DNA of 31,717 nt from a virus. The stretch is from positions 1 through 31,717 of IMG/VR virus record IMGVR_UViG_3300030329_000532; one strand, written 5' to 3'. The notes below the pieces were generated by a model that searched no databases, had not been told where the DNA came from, and saw only the letters and a program-made list of their open reading frames with translations. Positions 7,018 through 14,947 of this stretch are shown piece after piece (positions within the stretch are counted from its first letter, which is position 1; each line of letters opens with the position of its first letter). The translations under genes and the position numbers were made by a program.

Positions 7018-7914
7018 ATGGCTAACACAGATGTAGGTGTTGCAGCAGGTGGTTTAGGGAAAACCATAGCAGCAGCAATAGTTCAATTCAATAAAGCAGC
7101 AGTTACTCCTGCAACTATCTCAATGGCAGCAGCAGTAAAAGGATCAAATACTGTTCAATTTCCTGTTTATTCAAAATTAGCTGTTACAGCAGTTACTAAT
7201 GAAGCAACAGGTGATGAAGATACAGAAGTAGCAGCAACAAGTATTACAACAGCAGCAACAAGTGTTGAAGTATTAAGAAACCATATTAATGCTAGAGTTA
7301 CTGATTTAGCAGCATATGGTAATTCAGATGCTTTAATGGTTAATGCTGGACAAGTGCTAGGAAATGCAGTAGCAGCAGAATTTGATGCAAATATATGTGC
7401 AAGATTTGATGCTTTTGCAACTTCTAAAGGTACTTCAACTGAGGGTTTAACTTGGGTTGATATAATGGATGCAGTAGCTTCATTAGAAACTAATGATGCT
7501 CCAAGACCTTATTCAGCAGTTTTACATCCTCAACAAATGTATGGTTCTTTTGGTTTATCCAATGAATTAGGACAAGTAGCAGCAGTTAATAATAGTAATG
7601 GTGCATTTGGTGCAGGTTCAAGTACAGCAGAACAATTTTTACAAGCTGGATTTGTTACTACATTAGCAGGTATCAATTTCTATACTTCACCTCAAGTAAT
7701 TGATGGTTCTGATAGTACAGAAAAGAAAGGTGCTATATATGCTAAGACAGCATTAGGCTGTGGTTACATTGATTTTGGTGGAGGTAGCTTCATTGAAATG
7801 AGAACTGAAAGAAATGAGCTAGGTGCTTCAACTAACTTAGTAGCTAATGGTTACTGGGCAAGTGCAGAGCTTGTTGATTTACATGGTGTTGAAATATTCA
7901 CAGAAATATCATAG
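7018..7914 (+). CDS. Major capsid protein (HK97-like fold)
   Basis: A 298-aa, Ala/Thr/Val-rich protein immediately after the scaffold, preceded by the strong site AAGGAG. It resembles P22 coat / N4 gp56-type capsid proteins: an N-terminal arm, an IVQFNKAAVTPATISMAA segment, a beta-rich DEDTEVAATSI region, the long spine helix around residues 88-130 (RVTDLAAYGNSDALMVNAG onward), and the late YSAVLHPQQMYG and GINFYTSPQVI segments typical of the P-domain. Hundreds of copies would form the icosahedral shell. It is followed by a strong hairpin. Confidence 0.9.
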   Translation: MANTDVGVAAGGLGKTIAAAIVQFNKAAVTPATISMAAAVKGSNTVQFPVYSKLAVTAVTNEATGDEDTEVAATSITTAATSVEVLRNHINARVTDLAAYGNSDALMVNAGQVLGNAVAAEFDANICARFDAFATSKGTSTEGLTWVDIMDAVASLETNDAPRPYSAVLHPQQMYGSFGLSNELGQVAAVNNSNGAFGAGSSTAEQFLQAGFVTTLAGINFYTSPQVIDGSDSTEKKGAIYAKTALGCGYIDFGGGSFIEMRTERNELGASTNLVANGYWASAELVDLHGVEIFTEIS

Positions 7915-7927
7915 TAAACAGTAAATA

Positions 7928-7956
7928 ATATAGGGGAGTGTCATGCTCCCCTATAT
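7928..7956 (+). terminator. Strong hairpin after the capsid gene (possible terminator)
   Basis: An uninterrupted 11-bp inverted repeat, ATATAGGGGAG / CTCCCCTATAT, with a 7-base loop lies 13 bases after the capsid stop. There is no clear T-tract, so it may be a leaky terminator or a 3'-end stabiliser that keeps capsid mRNA abundant. It overlaps an in-frame ATG at 7943, which argues for the later start (7964) of the next gene. Confidence 0.6.
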
Positions 7957-7963
7957 AATCCTT

Positions 7964-8224
7964 ATGAAAGATAAAAAAGATATAGGCAATTTAAATAATA
8001 AAGAATTTGGTGTAGAGTTAGATCCTAACAATGATTTGAAATTAGTAGAAGATGATGTTAAAGGACAGAAGGCATCTTATAAAGGAAGTGATATGAGTTA
8101 TACAGATTATATTGCTGAAGTAGGTAGTAGAATTAATAAAGGTAAAAAAGGGAAGGGGACAACAAATTTAGGTTCTTTTTCTGGATTTGGTAAAGGAACA
8201 TTAAAGAAACCATATAAGGAGTAA
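7964..8224 (+). CDS. Hypothetical 86-aa basic protein after the capsid gene
   Basis: Not recognised. A hydrophilic protein, acidic around residues 15-35 and Gly/Lys-rich in its C-terminal 30 residues (INKGKKGKGTTNLGSFSGFG), probably largely disordered. I start it at ATG 7964; a start at 7943 would fall inside the hairpin loop. Position suggests a small head accessory protein, but there is no sequence evidence. It ends in AAGGAGTAA, which supplies the ribosome site of the next gene. Confidence 0.6.
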   Translation: MKDKKDIGNLNNKEFGVELDPNNDLKLVEDDVKGQKASYKGSDMSYTDYIAEVGSRINKGKKGKGTTNLGSFSGFGKGTLKKPYKE

Positions 8225-8228
8225 TCAA

Positions 8229-8387
8229 GTGGGTAAAATCAAAAAAGAAGAAAAGAAAGTAGAAAAGAAAAAATCATCAGGCAAGTTTAAAATAACTAAG
8301 CCTAATGGAAATGTTATATATAGAGATGGATTAGGTGATTATGTTAAAATATATGAGTCTAAAGGTTGCAAAGTGGAGGAACTATAA
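8229..8387 (+). CDS. Small basic hypothetical protein (52 aa, GTG start)
   Basis: This frame runs from GTG 8229 to TAA 8387, preceded by a good AGGAG site inside the end of the upstream gene and ending in a TAATG overlap with the next. The first 17 residues are almost all Lys, Glu and Ser; the rest looks like a small beta unit (FKITKPNGNVIYRDGLGDYVKIYES). It fills what would otherwise be an unexplained 160-bp gap. Function unknown; a capsid-associated or connector accessory protein is possible from position. Confidence 0.65.
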   Translation: MGKIKKEEKKVEKKKSSGKFKITKPNGNVIYRDGLGDYVKIYESKGCKVEEL

Positions 8388-8701
8388 TGTCTAATATAAT
8401 TTTTACACCAACAACAACTGAAGCAGCATTAGGTACAAACACAGGAGCAGCATCTAATGTTGGCTCTAGTCAATATGTAAGATTACATAATACTGCTGCA
8501 ACAGGAACAGAATATTTAGTTACATTAGAAGAAAGTGGTGGAGATGATATTGGTACATTTTCTTTAGATGGTTCAGATAGTGTTATAATAAGAAAGAATG
8601 CTACTGATAAATTATTTGCTGCAAATGCAGCAGTTTTAGCTTGTGGGGTTCATGTAATATTTCCTGCACAGCCAAGAAAATACTCAAAATCTTCTGATTA
8701 A
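8387..8701 (+). CDS. Hypothetical 104-aa beta-rich protein, possible head decoration
   Basis: Not assigned to a family. The Thr/Ala/Gly-rich sequence with alternating hydrophobic strands (QYVRLHNTAATGTEYLVTLE, DSVIIRKNATDKLFAANAAV) reads as a compact beta sandwich with no membrane segment. Lys- or Asn-containing turns and a short basic tail end the chain. The start lies in a TAATG overlap and the stop in another with the lysozyme gene. Among late structural genes just after the capsid it could be a decoration or head-completion protein; this is inference. Confidence 0.55.
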   Translation: MSNIIFTPTTTEAALGTNTGAASNVGSSQYVRLHNTAATGTEYLVTLEESGGDDIGTFSLDGSDSVIIRKNATDKLFAANAAVLACGVHVIFPAQPRKYSKSSD

Positions 8702-9111
8702 TGTCCTTAATAGATGATATTAAGAGGATGGAAGGTTTTTCATCTGAAGTATATGCCTGTACTGCTGGATATGACACTATTGGTTATGGTAAAAGAGTAG
8801 ATTATCTTCATGTAACCAAGAAACAAGCAGAAGAATGGTTGAAGCAGGACCTGGAGGACCTACATGATGTAGTAGTGGCTACATTTGATTGGTTTGAGTT
8901 TATAGATTCAGAAGCACAAGACATTGTTATGAATATGTGCTATCAGTTAGGCATAAAGGGTTTTAGTAAGTTCAGAAAAACAATTCAATATTTAAAAAAC
9001 AAAAACTATAAAGCCTGTAGTGAAGAAATGCTAGATAGTAAGTGGGCCAGAACAGATTCCCCTAATAGGGCAAAAGAACTAAGTGATAGAATGGCTTCTA
9101 TAGATGGATAA
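8701..9111 (+). CDS. Endolysin, GH24 (T4-type) lysozyme
   Basis: A 136-aa muramidase that would cleave the N-acetylmuramic acid to N-acetylglucosamine bonds of peptidoglycan at lysis. Without gaps it aligns to T4 lysozyme at the active site: Glu11 in KRMEGF, Cys20 where T4 has Asp20, and Thr26 in YDTIGYG. Glu-8 residues-(Asp or Cys)-5 residues-Thr is the known GH24 triad, and Cys is an accepted variant. The C-terminal part has FRKTIQYLKNKNY and WARTDSPNRAKELSDR, matching the family. There is no signal peptide, so it needs a holin to leave the cytoplasm. It overlaps the next gene by 8 bases. Confidence 0.92.
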   Translation: MSLIDDIKRMEGFSSEVYACTAGYDTIGYGKRVDYLHVTKKQAEEWLKQDLEDLHDVVVATFDWFEFIDSEAQDIVMNMCYQLGIKGFSKFRKTIQYLKNKNYKACSEEMLDSKWARTDSPNRAKELSDRMASIDG

Positions 9112-9310
9112 AGAAGTCAAGCAATATAGAAACTTAGTATTAGTACACCTAGATTATATCAAAGAAAAAGTAGATCATAATGCAGATCAACTTAAAGCTA
9201 TTAATGGTAGATTAAGAACTGCTGAGAATAATATATGGTGGATTAAAGGTATAGGCTCAACATTAGCATTCATATTTACTATAGTGATGGGGATATTATA
9301 TAAGGATTAG
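9104..9310 (+). CDS. Holin-like / XhlA-type small membrane protein
   Basis: This 68-aa protein has an N-terminal amphipathic, coiled-coil-like segment (residues 8-45, with a heptad-like LDYIKEKVDHNADQLKAI) and one C-terminal membrane helix at about 48-66 (IKGIGSTLAFIFTIVMGILY). That layout is seen in XhlA/hemolysin-type phage proteins, which act with holins. It directly follows and overlaps the lysozyme, the normal site for a lysis partner. Whether it makes the pore or assists the second candidate at 10498 is open. Confidence 0.65.
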   Translation: MDKEVKQYRNLVLVHLDYIKEKVDHNADQLKAINGRLRTAENNIWWIKGIGSTLAFIFTIVMGILYKD

Positions 9311-9313
9311 TAT

Positions 9314-10498
9314 ATGTTCTGTACAAATTGCCACTCCTCTAAAATCATTAAATGTGGTTTGGATAGAGGAAGGCAAAGATATGAGTGTAATAAGTGTGGA
9401 TTTAAATCCATATATACTATTGAGAACTTAGAACTAATACAGGAAAATGTAAGACTAGCTAAACAAAAACAATCAGCACAAGACTTAAACAGAATAGAAA
9501 GAAAGTCTTTTAGGGAATATGCTAGGATTGAAAATGCAGTTAGTGAATATAATAAAAGATTAGTACAGCTTTTTGACAAATACAAACTATCTAAATATGT
9601 TAAGAAACATAAGGAAGATAATAAGTCAGTTGGTGTTATCCAGTTTAGTGATGTTCACTTTAATGAACTTGTTAATTTAGAACATAATAAATATGACTTT
9701 AGTGTAGCATCTGCAAGGTGTAAGCTGTTTACAGAAAGAGCTACTACATATTTCAAAGCTATGGGAATAACAAATGTATTAATGGTTCAATCTGGTGATT
9801 TGCTTAATAGTGATAGAAGATTAGATGAGTTATTATCTATGGCTACAAATAGAAGTAAGGCTACATTCTTAGCTGTTGATATACTACAACAAGTTATATT
9901 ACACTTAAATGAAAACTTTAATGTGTCAGTATGTATGGTTACTGGTAATGAATCAAGAGTTAAAAAAGATTGGGGATGGAGTACATTAATAGCAACTGAT
10001 AACTATGATTATACAATATTTCAAACACTTAGATATTTGTTTAGAGATTCTGATATAAAGTTTATAGATGGAGATCCAACTGAAGTTATAGTTGAGGTTG
10101 CAGGACAAAACTTATTAGTATTACATGGTAATGGTTCAATAAAGAAAACAGCAATAGAATCATCTATAAATCAAATCATAGGAAGATATAGATTAAGAGG
10201 AACTAAGATTGACTATGTTATCTTTGGACATATCCACTCTGCAAGAGTTGGTGATAATTACTCAAGAAGTTCATCAATGGTAGGTGCTAATGATTATTCT
10301 GAAAAAGCCTTGAATTTGGCTGGTAGAGCTTCTCAAAACTGCTATATATTCTATAACAATGGTAATAGAGATGGAATTAAAGTGGATCTACAGCATTATG
10401 GTGAAGGCTACAACATAGATAAATCATTAGAAGCATATAATGCTAAAAGCAATAACAAGTTGAATAGAGGAACAACAATATTTAAGGTGGTAGTTTAA
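9314..10498 (+). CDS. Calcineurin-like metallophosphoesterase with N-terminal zinc ribbon
   Basis: A 394-aa two-part protein. Residues 1-30 form a zinc ribbon (C3-x2-C6 and C25-x2-C28, with GRQRYECNKCGF) like those at the start of IS1-type transposases. Residues about 105-320 show metallophosphoesterase motifs in order: SDVH (112-115), GDLL (161-164), GNES (211-214, in place of the usual GNHE), LHGN (270-273) and GHIH (305-308). It probably hydrolyses a phosphodiester with two metal ions; substrate unknown. A nucleic-acid substrate is plausible because of the zinc ribbon. It sits between two holin-like genes, an unusual place for a nuclease-type enzyme. AAGGA precedes the start. Confidence 0.8.
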   Translation: MFCTNCHSSKIIKCGLDRGRQRYECNKCGFKSIYTIENLELIQENVRLAKQKQSAQDLNRIERKSFREYARIENAVSEYNKRLVQLFDKYKLSKYVKKHKEDNKSVGVIQFSDVHFNELVNLEHNKYDFSVASARCKLFTERATTYFKAMGITNVLMVQSGDLLNSDRRLDELLSMATNRSKATFLAVDILQQVILHLNENFNVSVCMVTGNESRVKKDWGWSTLIATDNYDYTIFQTLRYLFRDSDIKFIDGDPTEVIVEVAGQNLLVLHGNGSIKKTAIESSINQIIGRYRLRGTKIDYVIFGHIHSARVGDNYSRSSSMVGANDYSEKALNLAGRASQNCYIFYNNGNRDGIKVDLQHYGEGYNIDKSLEAYNAKSNNKLNRGTTIFKVVV

Positions 10499-10797
10499 TG
10501 GATTGGTTAAATATACTAGAAACATATGGTGTACCTTTGGTAGTAGCCTGTGCTTTTTGGGCATTTATACAAAAGAGAACACATTTTATTGAGAATGAGT
10601 TACAAAAAGAATTAAGAGAATCATTTGCTAGGCAAGAAATGATTGTAATTAAATTAATTGATCAACAGAAGTTGATACAGATAGAATTAAAGAAAATGGA
10701 AACAAGTTATAGAGTATTAGCAGAAACTATAGCTAGGTTATCAGGAAATGGTTTAAGAGAAAAGATGCTAAGAAGGCTAGAGAAAAATGAATATTGA
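10498..10797 (+). CDS. BhlA/UviB-like holin candidate
   Basis: This 99-aa protein has a single N-terminal membrane helix (about residues 8-25, ETYGVPLVVACAFWAFI) followed by a long charged coiled coil. The opening (short polar start, YG, hydrophobic stretch, then Lys/Arg and Glu repeats) resembles BhlA/UviB holin-like peptides, although it is longer than their usual size. A tail-to-cytoplasm anchor or spanin-like role cannot be excluded. It starts in a TAATG overlap with the phosphoesterase and overlaps the next gene by 11 bases. Confidence 0.5.
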   Translation: MDWLNILETYGVPLVVACAFWAFIQKRTHFIENELQKELRESFARQEMIVIKLIDQQKLIQIELKKMETSYRVLAETIARLSGNGLREKMLRRLEKNEY

Positions 10798-10996
10798 AGA
10801 ACTAAATACTGTATATGCAATTATAAAAGTAACTTTAGATGATGTTGAAAAAAGAATAGCTAAATTAGAAGATAACTCACATCCTCCTGTATTTACAAAA
10901 GATAAATCTGAAGAATTTGATGCAAGATTACAGGTGATTGAAGCATTTTATAATAATATTAAATTAATAACAACAGATGACAAGGAGATTCACTAA
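10787..10996 (+). CDS. Hypothetical 69-aa coiled-coil protein
   Basis: Not recognised. A soluble, acidic helical protein with heptad-like spacing in residues 8-30 (VYAIIKVTLDDVEKRIAKLE) and again near the C-terminus. It overlaps the membrane/coiled-coil gene upstream by 11 bases and meets the DUF2589 gene downstream at TAATG, so it is translated within this cassette. Tight coupling to a coiled-coil membrane protein makes a partner role possible, but nothing in the sequence shows it. Confidence 0.55.
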   Translation: MNIEELNTVYAIIKVTLDDVEKRIAKLEDNSHPPVFTKDKSEEFDARLQVIEAFYNNIKLITTDDKEIH

Positions 10997-11541
10997 TGGC
11001 AGATTCAAATCAAATAGCTAATCAGTTTTCTGGTTTACCAATAGAAAACTTAATTTCAGCACCACTATTAGCAGCAGCAGAAGGTCAAAAATCACTAGCT
11101 TCAACTACTGCTCAGTTCATAACAGAAGTAGGAATGGATAGTAGTGGAAATACTAAATCAGTAACATTTAACTATGAAGATGGAACAGAAGAAGTTAAAT
11201 TAGATGTACCATTATTATCTATTATAAACATACCTAGCTTATGTGTAGATAGTATTGATGTTGAATTTAATATGGAAGTATCTACTCAAAGTTCAACTAA
11301 ATCATCTACTGATTCAAGTGCTACTGTAAATGCTTCATGTGGATTTGCTTGTTGGAAAGCATCATTTGAAGGTAAAGTATCACATCATAGTGAAAGTAAT
11401 AGAAGCTCAGATACTTCTGCTAAGTACACAGTATCAGTTAAAGGTAAGCAAGAGAAACCAGAAGGATTGATGAAAGTTTTAGATATGTTAAATAGCTCAA
11501 TAGGTAAAGGAACTTCTACAGCAAAAGCTGATGGAAAATAG
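10996..11541 (+). CDS. DUF2589 family protein
   Basis: A 181-aa protein matching the DUF2589 pattern closely: FSGLPIENLISAPLLAA near the start, SLASTTAQFITEVG, then VPLLSIINIPSL, DSIDVEFNMEV, a Ser/Thr-rich middle around residues 97-145, and the C-terminal KYTVSVKGKQEKPEGLMKVL. DUF2589 proteins occur in many bacteria, often as neighbouring pairs, and have no established function. Here the following gene is a shorter relative, so the phage carries such a pair. There is no signal peptide or membrane helix. It lies between lysis-type genes and fibre genes in the late operon. Confidence 0.85.
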   Translation: MADSNQIANQFSGLPIENLISAPLLAAAEGQKSLASTTAQFITEVGMDSSGNTKSVTFNYEDGTEEVKLDVPLLSIINIPSLCVDSIDVEFNMEVSTQSSTKSSTDSSATVNASCGFACWKASFEGKVSHHSESNRSSDTSAKYTVSVKGKQEKPEGLMKVLDMLNSSIGKGTSTAKADGK

Positions 11542-12001
11542 TTATAAAAAAGGTTCTTTCCTTGACCATTTAACAAAGGGTTTATATGATGCTGTAGTTC
11601 AAGCACAAGCATTAGCTGAAAATCAACACATAGAAGCTCTTAAAAAGTTTTTTGATAAAGATGGTAAGCCTTTATGTATGGATATTAAAATTCCAAACAA
11701 TGAAGGTAAAGAACTAGATGTAAATGTTCCACTTGCAACTTTAGCTCCACAAAGTTCAATTAAGATAAAAGAACTTACAATGGAATTAAAAGTTAAGATT
11801 GGTTCATTTGGTAAAAGGAAATCAAGATTAGGTGGTGGAATCTTTTGTAAAGAAGATGCAGGAGCAATTAATGCAGACTTAGGTGCATCTATATTGCCTA
11901 AAAGAAACCATTATGCTAATTTGAAAATAACTTTTGAAGGAACTGACCCTCCAGAAGGGTTAGTTAGATTAAACAATAACTTAATTAAACAGATACCATA
12001 A
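11531..12001 (+). CDS. Second DUF2589-like protein
   Basis: This 156-aa protein follows the same plan as the preceding DUF2589 protein: an N-terminal helix with AVVQAQALAENQHIEALKKF, a strand set VNVPLATLAPQSSIKIKELT that matches VPLLSIINIPSL of its neighbour, and a C-terminal ANLKITFEGTDPPEGLVRLN matching VSVKGKQEKPEGLMKVL. The middle is shorter and basic. It overlaps its partner by 11 bases, so the two are likely made together and may form a hetero-complex. It reads as a diverged paralogue. Function unknown. Confidence 0.75.
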   Translation: MENSYKKGSFLDHLTKGLYDAVVQAQALAENQHIEALKKFFDKDGKPLCMDIKIPNNEGKELDVNVPLATLAPQSSIKIKELTMELKVKIGSFGKRKSRLGGGIFCKEDAGAINADLGASILPKRNHYANLKITFEGTDPPEGLVRLNNNLIKQIP

Positions 12002-12014
12002 AGGAGAAAACAAT

Positions 12015-12293
12015 ATGGATTTTTTAACAAATAATTTTACAATGTTAGTAGGTGGTGGTTCATCAGCAATAGCTCTATGGCTATTAAAAAAGATACCTAA
12101 TGAAGATATATATGATTGGGTTGAAACAGGTTCTTGTTGGTTAGGAACTGCTATGACTTTAGGATTAGGCAAATGGAAGTTAACAAAGAAACTATGGAAC
12201 TCAACAATAGAGCCTTATTTTATTGATTTAGTAGATAATACAATAGGTGCAGCAGTAAAAGGTTTCATTAAAGGATTAAGATCAGATAAATAA
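12015..12293 (+). CDS. Small membrane-like protein next to the DUF2589 pair
   Basis: This 92-aa protein has two hydrophobic stretches, about residues 8-24 (FTMLVGGGSSAIALWLL) and 37-52 (ETGSCWLGTAMTLGLG), separated by KKIPNEDIYDW, and a C-terminal amphipathic half ending in FIKGLRSDK. A clear AAGGAG site precedes the start, and the stop is in a TAATG overlap with the next gene. It could be a membrane protein linked to the DUF2589 pair, or a third holin-like candidate. I cannot assign a family with confidence. Confidence 0.55.
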   Translation: MDFLTNNFTMLVGGGSSAIALWLLKKIPNEDIYDWVETGSCWLGTAMTLGLGKWKLTKKLWNSTIEPYFIDLVDNTIGAAVKGFIKGLRSDK

Positions 12294-13417
12294 TGGGATT
12301 AAAATTATCACAGATAAGAAGGGCATTGGCTTCAGTATTTCAAAAGAAGCAAAGAAATAGTTTTCAATATGGAAAAGATAAGCCTTTAGATAAAGACTTG
12401 AAACCCTTTGATATTGGTGGTAAACAAACTATACTTGAATTATCTGAAAGTGAATTAAAAGTCAGAGGTACTATTGATGCTGAAGCTATTAGTGTCAATG
12501 GTGCTTCTGTGCAAACAGGAACAGATGCAGGTGCAACAGAATTAAATGAATTATCTGATGTAACATATTCAAGTGGTGATTTAACTATTACAGGTTTAGA
12601 TACTATAGTTGCTGATGGTTTAATATTTGATGTTGATGGAGGGATTGAAATAAATGCTGATAGAGGAGATATAGTATTTAAAGATGCTTCTGCAAAAATA
12701 GCTACAATAGTTAATGATTCAGGTTCAATGTTTTTTTTATATAATATTGCTGATACAGGTGATTATTTAACAATAGAAACAACTTCAAGAGGAGCTAGTA
12801 GAATAGCAACAGTAGATGGTAGTGGTTCTAGTTCAGGGCATTTAACATTAGATCCTAATGGAGATTTGATTGTTTCAGGAGCAGATACAAAAATAGATGC
12901 AGCTAAAAAAATATATTTAGATGGTGGTACACATACATATATAGTAGAATCTGCTGATGATATATTAGATGTTGTTGTAGGTGGGGATATGCCTATAAGA
13001 ATTTTGGAAAGTGATGATCAATGTTATACAAATTTTAGAGGTAGTGCAGCAGGATTTACTCAAAGTACAACAACCTACAATGCTACTGATACAGATGTTA
13101 ATTTCAGAGTAACAAATAAATCAATAGTTACTTTTGGAGCAGGAAATATAACTGATGTTCAATTATTTTTTCCAGCTGTTTCAGGAAATTTTTTATTAGT
13201 ATTAAAACAAGATGGTACAGGTAGCAGAACTGTTACTAATTGGAAGGCTTATGATAGTGCAGGTAATGCTGCAAGTGGAAGTGCAACAGTAAAATGGGCA
13301 GGAGGTTCTGCTCCCACATTAACAACAGATGCACATCATGTTGACATATTGAGTTTTTATTGGGATAATCAAAATGAAATAGCCTATGGTGTAGCAACAC
13401 TAGATTTTCAGTTTTAA
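12293..13417 (+). CDS. Tail fibre / virion appendage protein
   Basis: A 374-aa protein. The first 45 residues are basic and helical, a likely attachment end. The rest is repetitive Asp/Gly/Thr/Ser-rich beta structure (GDIVFKDASAKIATI, HLTLDPNGDLIVSGADTKI) typical of trimeric fibres. The C-terminal 90 residues (LLVLKQDGTGSRTVTNWKA, VKWAGGSAPTLTTDA) match a tip domain common in fibres of environmental phages. It probably takes part in host recognition. It is one of four adjacent appendage-type genes (12293-16690). Confidence 0.7.
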   Translation: MGLKLSQIRRALASVFQKKQRNSFQYGKDKPLDKDLKPFDIGGKQTILELSESELKVRGTIDAEAISVNGASVQTGTDAGATELNELSDVTYSSGDLTITGLDTIVADGLIFDVDGGIEINADRGDIVFKDASAKIATIVNDSGSMFFLYNIADTGDYLTIETTSRGASRIATVDGSGSSSGHLTLDPNGDLIVSGADTKIDAAKKIYLDGGTHTYIVESADDILDVVVGGDMPIRILESDDQCYTNFRGSAAGFTQSTTTYNATDTDVNFRVTNKSIVTFGAGNITDVQLFFPAVSGNFLLVLKQDGTGSRTVTNWKAYDSAGNAASGSATVKWAGGSAPTLTTDAHHVDILSFYWDNQNEIAYGVATLDFQF

Positions 13418-14079
13418 TGCCTAATATTTTTTCAGGAACAAATGATGGATGGTGTGCTACAGGATTGGTTAGTGGTTGGGCTACAGCAAGAAGTCATGCA
13501 GGGGCTTTAGTAGATCTAAATAATATAGCAGATGCAATAAGTGTCATAACTATTCCAGCTATAGGCAATATTGGAATAAGGAGAGCTTTTTTTGAATTTG
13601 ATACATCTGGAATATCTGAAGCACCTTCTGCTGCTTCACTTAATATATATGGTTATGTAGGAAATACAGCAGATGTTATTTTTGTAAGAGGAACACAAAG
13701 TTCTACTTTAGTAGCAGGAGATTTCAACTCTTTGCATAATTGTTCTACTGAATTAGCAGCTAGTGATGGCTCTGGAGCAGGAACTTTAGCAGGAGTATCA
13801 GGATTAGCATATTCTAGTGAGGTTTCAACTTGGAGCAATTCAGGTTATAATGAAATAACTTTAAATTCTACTGCTTTATCTGATATTGCTAGTTTAGATA
13901 CATTTAAAGTTTGTATGATGGAATATGATCATGATTATTTAGACATAACAGTAACAAGTAGAGTTCAAGTGGGAAATTATTGGGCAGATAATGGAGGAAT
14001 AACCAAAGATCCATATCTTAGTTATACAGCTGCTGTTACAGCAACAGACAATTCTGTGTTTTTTGGTTGCAATTTTTAA
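13417..14079 (+). CDS. Appendage protein with DNRLRE/jelly-roll-like domain
   Basis: A 220-aa beta-rich protein starting in a TAATG overlap. The stretch RRAFFEFDTSGISEAPSAAS, followed by LNIYGYVGNT, is the characteristic 'R.l..FDtsgI....A.L.iy' pattern of DNRLRE-type carbohydrate-binding jelly rolls found in secreted and phage surface proteins. No catalytic motif is visible. It probably forms part of a fibre or decorates the virion and binds a surface glycan. The family link is by eye. Confidence 0.55.
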   Translation: MPNIFSGTNDGWCATGLVSGWATARSHAGALVDLNNIADAISVITIPAIGNIGIRRAFFEFDTSGISEAPSAASLNIYGYVGNTADVIFVRGTQSSTLVAGDFNSLHNCSTELAASDGSGAGTLAGVSGLAYSSEVSTWSNSGYNEITLNSTALSDIASLDTFKVCMMEYDHDYLDITVTSRVQVGNYWADNGGITKDPYLSYTAAVTATDNSVFFGCNF

Positions 14080-14109
14080 AATTTATGTTTAATAAAACAA
14101 TTAATAGTT

Positions 14110-14115
14110 TATATT
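14110..14115 (+). promoter_or_regulatory. Possible -10 element inside the fibre block
   Basis: TATATT within TTATATTA lies in the 61-bp gap before the gene at 14141, with GTTTAA 17 bases upstream. The gap otherwise holds only the AAAGGA ribosome site. This is the third long gap with the same word. An internal promoter would let fibre and tail genes be read independently of the capsid block. Confidence 0.3.
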
Positions 14116-14140
14116 ATACTGAAAGATAAAGGACAAATTT

Positions 14141-14929
14141 ATGAGTTTGACATCAAAATCACCATCTGAAACATACAAAGACTTATTACATATGAACAAT
14201 AGTAATAATGGTATTGATGGTACAGTAAGACAAGTTAAATCAGGACAGGGTGATGCTTCACCAATATCTGTATCTACAAACAAACTTTTAGTTAAGCCTT
14301 CTTCAAATACAACTGCTACATTAGATGTTCAAAATTCAGGTGGTACATCTATATTAAGTGTTGATTCTACAAATACTAGAGTATTAGGGCCTAACAATGT
14401 CTATATGAATACTCAGTATGCTTATTTTGGTGTTGCAGATTCATTATCTACAAATTGGTCAGCAAACACACACTATCCATTACCTTATACATCTAACTCA
14501 CAAACTTCATCAGTAGAAGATAATATGACACTTGGAACAGGTACAGATCCAGCTACTACATTTACAACAGCAGATGGTTCTTCTACAGATGCTTCATTGA
14601 TTGTACCAAAGATGTGGCTTCTTCCTGATGCTATTACTATAGATGCTGTTTATTCATTAGAAGGTGGTGATAATGCAACAGGAGCAACAACTAGAATGCA
14701 CCTTATGAGTTATACTTTTACATCAGGTAGCACATCAGCATTGACAGAAGGAACATTACTAGCACATAATTCAGATGTAACTAATGCAGGTAGTGAACAA
14801 GCATATAAATCAACTTGGACTGTAGATAGTGCAAGTGTAGCAGCAGATAAAGTTATTTTAGCAACATTTTTAACAACAGATGTAACTGGTGACTATTCAG
14901 CATCAATAGTAGTTAAATATCACTTATAA
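14141..14929 (+). CDS. Putative fibre / virion structural protein
   Basis: A 262-aa, Ser/Thr/Asn-rich protein. Residues 45-85 (LLVKPSSNTTATLDVQNSGG, TSILSVDSTNTRVLGPNN) are the kind of repeating short beta strands seen in fibre shafts; the C-terminal half looks like a globular beta domain (RMHLMSYTFTSGSTSAL, ASIVVKYHL). AAAGGA lies at proper distance before the ATG. It is probably an appendage subunit with the neighbouring fibre genes. No enzymatic motif seen. Confidence 0.55.
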   Translation: MSLTSKSPSETYKDLLHMNNSNNGIDGTVRQVKSGQGDASPISVSTNKLLVKPSSNTTATLDVQNSGGTSILSVDSTNTRVLGPNNVYMNTQYAYFGVADSLSTNWSANTHYPLPYTSNSQTSSVEDNMTLGTGTDPATTFTTADGSSTDASLIVPKMWLLPDAITIDAVYSLEGGDNATGATTRMHLMSYTFTSGSTSALTEGTLLAHNSDVTNAGSEQAYKSTWTVDSASVAADKVILATFLTTDVTGDYSASIVVKYHL

Positions 14930-14947
14930 AATTAATAGGAGTAAAAT

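Noticed and set aside
7943-7963. Longer start for the gene at 7964
   Set aside because: The ATG lies inside the loop of a strong hairpin and has no ribosome site.
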